Positions 7,047-8,514 of a DNA stretch of 8,514 nucleotides are shown here, in pieces (the stretch's first letter is position 1; each line of letters starts with the position of its first letter). Both the position numbers and the translations under genes were made by a program. This DNA is from Anaerolinea sp. (GTDB taxonomy: Bacteria; Chloroflexota; Anaerolineae; Anaerolineales; Villigracilaceae). A model generated the notes under the pieces. That model made no database searches and was not told the origin of the DNA. It was given only the letters and a program-made list of their open reading frames with translations. The stretch is from assembly GCA_020720965.1 (NCBI GenBank), contig DYNS01000116.1:1-8514 (forward strand). Direction: 5' to 3'.

Positions 7047-7958
7047 TTATTCTTTTACGGCTCCGGCGGTGAGACCGCCTGCAATTTGGTCTTGCAGGGA
7101 GAGGTAGGTAATCATAACGGGTAGGGCGCCGATTAATGCTCCGGCGGCGAATACGCCCCATTTTTTGTCGAATTGACCGGCGGTGAAGATTTGCAAACCG
7201 ACCATGAGGGTGTATTGGTCAACATCGGTCAGCAGGATGCGCGCCAGAACAAAGTCGCCGTAGGTGCCGATGAAGGACAGGATGCCGATGACGATGAGGA
7301 TGGGGCGCAGCAGGGGCAAAATGAGATGCCAGAAGATTTGGAAGTAGGAGGCGCCGTCCACCATGCCGGATTCGTCGATGGCGCGGGGGATGGTATCCAG
7401 AAAGCCTTTCATCAGCCAGATGTTCATGCCCATCGAGCCGCCCAGGTAGACCATAATCAGCCCGGCGTGGGTGTTTAAGCCCAGGGCGGGGATGATTTCG
7501 CCAAATTGGAAGACGATGACGTAGATGGCAACCAGCGCCAGCAGATTGGGGAATGCCTGGATGAGCAGGATGGCTTTCAACAGGGCGAGGCGCCCTGCAA
7601 AGCGCAGGCGGGAGAAGGCGTAAGCCGCCATTGTTGTCAGGGAGAGGCTAAGGATGGTGGATAGCCCGGCGACTTTGACCGAGTTGAAGAGCCATGCCCA
7701 GTAGTTGAGGTCGCCAAAATTAAAGTTGGGGTCCAGGTTGAAGAGGCGCAGGTAGTTTTTGAACCCGGCGTTAGCGGGGATGAGGCTTTGGGTGGCGAGG
7801 GAGTTGCTGTTATCCAGGGAGGCGGAGACAATCCACAACACTGGGAAGATGGCGAAGAGGATGAGCAAAACGGCAACGACCAGGCGCACACCTACACCGA
7901 GGCGGCGTTGAAAGGACATGGATGACATCATATTGTTGGGGGTGGCGTTGTTAGACAT
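7047..7958 (-). CDS. malG: MalG-type maltodextrin ABC transporter permease
   Basis: This is an inner-membrane permease of the carbohydrate uptake (CUT1) ABC family. It pairs with the MalF-type protein encoded just before it to form the channel for maltose/maltodextrin import. From the ATG at 7958 it has 303 residues, the usual MalG size. Six membrane segments can be placed at about 22-44, 98-116, 127-150, 165-183, 217-234 and 272-287. The EAA loop that docks to the ATPase is clear: E196-S-G-x3-G202-x9-L-I-L-P215. The C-terminus GGLTAGAVKE is typical of MalG proteins. A GTG at 7964 would add two residues but sits only 3 nt after the GAGG core, so ATG at 7958 is preferred. The gene overlaps the end of malF by 8 nt (ATGTCTAA), indicating translational coupling. 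Substrate is inferred from the sequence type and the two amylases downstream; another alpha-glucoside is possible. Confidence 0.93.
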   Translation of the reverse strand: MSNNATPNNMMSSMSFQRRLGVGVRLVVAVLLILFAIFPVLWIVSASLDNSNSLATQSLIPANAGFKNYLRLFNLDPNFNFGDLNYWAWLFNSVKVAGLSTILSLSLTTMAAYAFSRLRFAGRLALLKAILLIQAFPNLLALVAIYVIVFQFGEIIPALGLNTHAGLIMVYLGGSMGMNIWLMKGFLDTIPRAIDESGMVDGASYFQIFWHLILPLLRPILIVIGILSFIGTYGDFVLARILLTDVDQYTLMVGLQIFTAGQFDKKWGVFAAGALIGALPVMITYLSLQDQIAGGLTAGAVKE

Positions 7959-8514
7959 TTTCACTCACCTCTTCCCACATGTTGGTAAAGCGGTATTGGA
8001 ACAGGGTAATGCCGCCGACAATGACAAACAGGATGAGCGAGATGGCGGATGCCAGACCATATTGCACGCCGCGCCCGCTGCTGGCGAATGCCAGGTTGTA
8101 CACGTAACTGATGAGGATGTCGGTGTAGCCAGCCTGTGTGCTTGCTCCGGGAATGGGTGGTCCACCTCCGATGAAGAGGTAGATAAGCCCAAAGTTGTTG
8201 AAGTTGAAGACGAAGGAAGCAATGAGCAGGGGACCGACCGACACGAGCAGGAGAGGCAGGGTGATGCTGGTGAACTTCTGCCATACGCCTGCGCCGTCAA
8301 TGGTTGCGGCTTCGTATAGGTCGCTGGGGATGGACTGCAACGCTCCACTGGTGACGAGCATCATGTATGGGAAGCCGAGCCAGAGGTTGACGAGTAGGAT
8401 GGCTGCCCGCGCCCAAAATGCTTCGGTTGTCCAGGGGGGTGCCCAGCCGAACATGCCTTCTAGCCCCCGGTTAATCACCCCAAATTCCGGGTTCAGCATC
8501 CCGCGCCAGATGAG
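7951..8514 (-). CDS. malF: MalF-type maltodextrin ABC transporter permease, N-terminus outside the window
   Basis: This is the C-terminal 187 residues of the partner permease of the maltodextrin importer. The frame remains open to the right window edge (LIWRG precedes the first internal Met at 8499), so the gene starts beyond 8514. The visible part begins with WRGMLNPEFGVIN, a stretch typical of the MalF periplasmic/membrane junction. Membrane segments follow at about 33-54, 85-115 and 152-173 of the fragment. The EAA loop is well conserved: E68-A-A-T-I-D-G74, with the closing TLP at 85-87. FIGGGPP and AGYTDILISYVYNLAF are also characteristic of MalF. The C-terminal EEVSENV is normal for the family. 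It overlaps malG by 8 nt. A binding protein gene (malE-like) would be expected further upstream, beyond 8514, but cannot be seen. Confidence 0.93.
   Translation of the reverse strand, partial: LIWRGMLNPEFGVINRGLEGMFGWAPPWTTEAFWARAAILLVNLWLGFPYMMLVTSGALQSIPSDLYEAATIDGAGVWQKFTSITLPLLLVSVGPLLIASFVFNFNNFGLIYLFIGGGPPIPGASTQAGYTDILISYVYNLAFASSGRGVQYGLASAISLILFVIVGGITLFQYRFTNMWEEVSENV
7965..7971 (-). promoter_or_regulatory. Ribosome binding site of malG, inside the end of malF
   Basis: On the minus strand GAGGTGA lies 6 nt before the ATG at 7958. It falls inside the last codons of malF. Its spacing favours the ATG over the GTG at 7964, which it abuts directly. Confidence 0.75.

Noticed and set aside
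7033..7161. 43-residue N-terminal extension of the fusion protein from an upstream ATG
   Set aside because: It lies mostly inside the conserved end of malG, is very Arg-rich, and would bury the hydrophobic signal that starts exactly at the ATG at 7032.
7962..7964. GTG as the malG start codon
   Set aside because: It is only 3 nt from the GAGG core of the ribosome binding site. The ATG at 7958 has proper spacing and gives the common 8-nt overlap with malF.

Overview
This window looks like a maltodextrin/alpha-glucan use locus from a moderately GC-rich, probably monoderm bacterium. An Anaerolineae-like member of the Chloroflexota is my best guess. The hints are the MalF/MalG-type permeases, a Pro/Thr-rich amylase lipoprotein, short heptamer tandem repeats between genes, and a large FG-GAP/ASPIC protein. 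This placement is inference; no rRNA or phylogenetic marker gene is present.

Layout. On the plus strand, 1-347 is the C-terminal end of an integral membrane protein, possibly YeeE/YedE-like, followed by a strong intrinsic terminator at 366-396. Everything else is on the minus strand and reads right to left as one compact block. It begins with the MalF-type permease (7951 to beyond 8514, cut by the window edge). Next are the MalG-type permease (7047-7958, overlapping malF by 8 nt) and a 1028-residue two-part protein (3946-7032). Last come a surface lipoprotein alpha-amylase of GH13 (2260-3933) and a second, cytoplasmic GH13 enzyme (447-2186). Gaps are -8, 14, 12 and 73 nt, so the first four genes almost certainly share a transcript. 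The last gap holds heptamer repeats and may or may not carry its own promoter.

How the genes fit together. The lipoprotein amylase would cut starch-like glucan at the cell surface. The MalF/MalG channel, with a binding protein and an ATPase that are not in this window, would import the maltodextrins. The signal-less GH13 enzyme would trim them inside the cell.

The unexpected member is the 1028-residue protein. It joins a seven-repeat calcium-type FG-GAP propeller and an ASPIC/UnbV domain to a complete di-heme cytochrome c peroxidase/MauG-type domain, through a Pro/Ala linker and a predicted membrane hairpin. Its position between malG and the surface amylase suggests a redox protein working at the cell surface alongside glucan degradation. 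That is the most unusual feature of the window.
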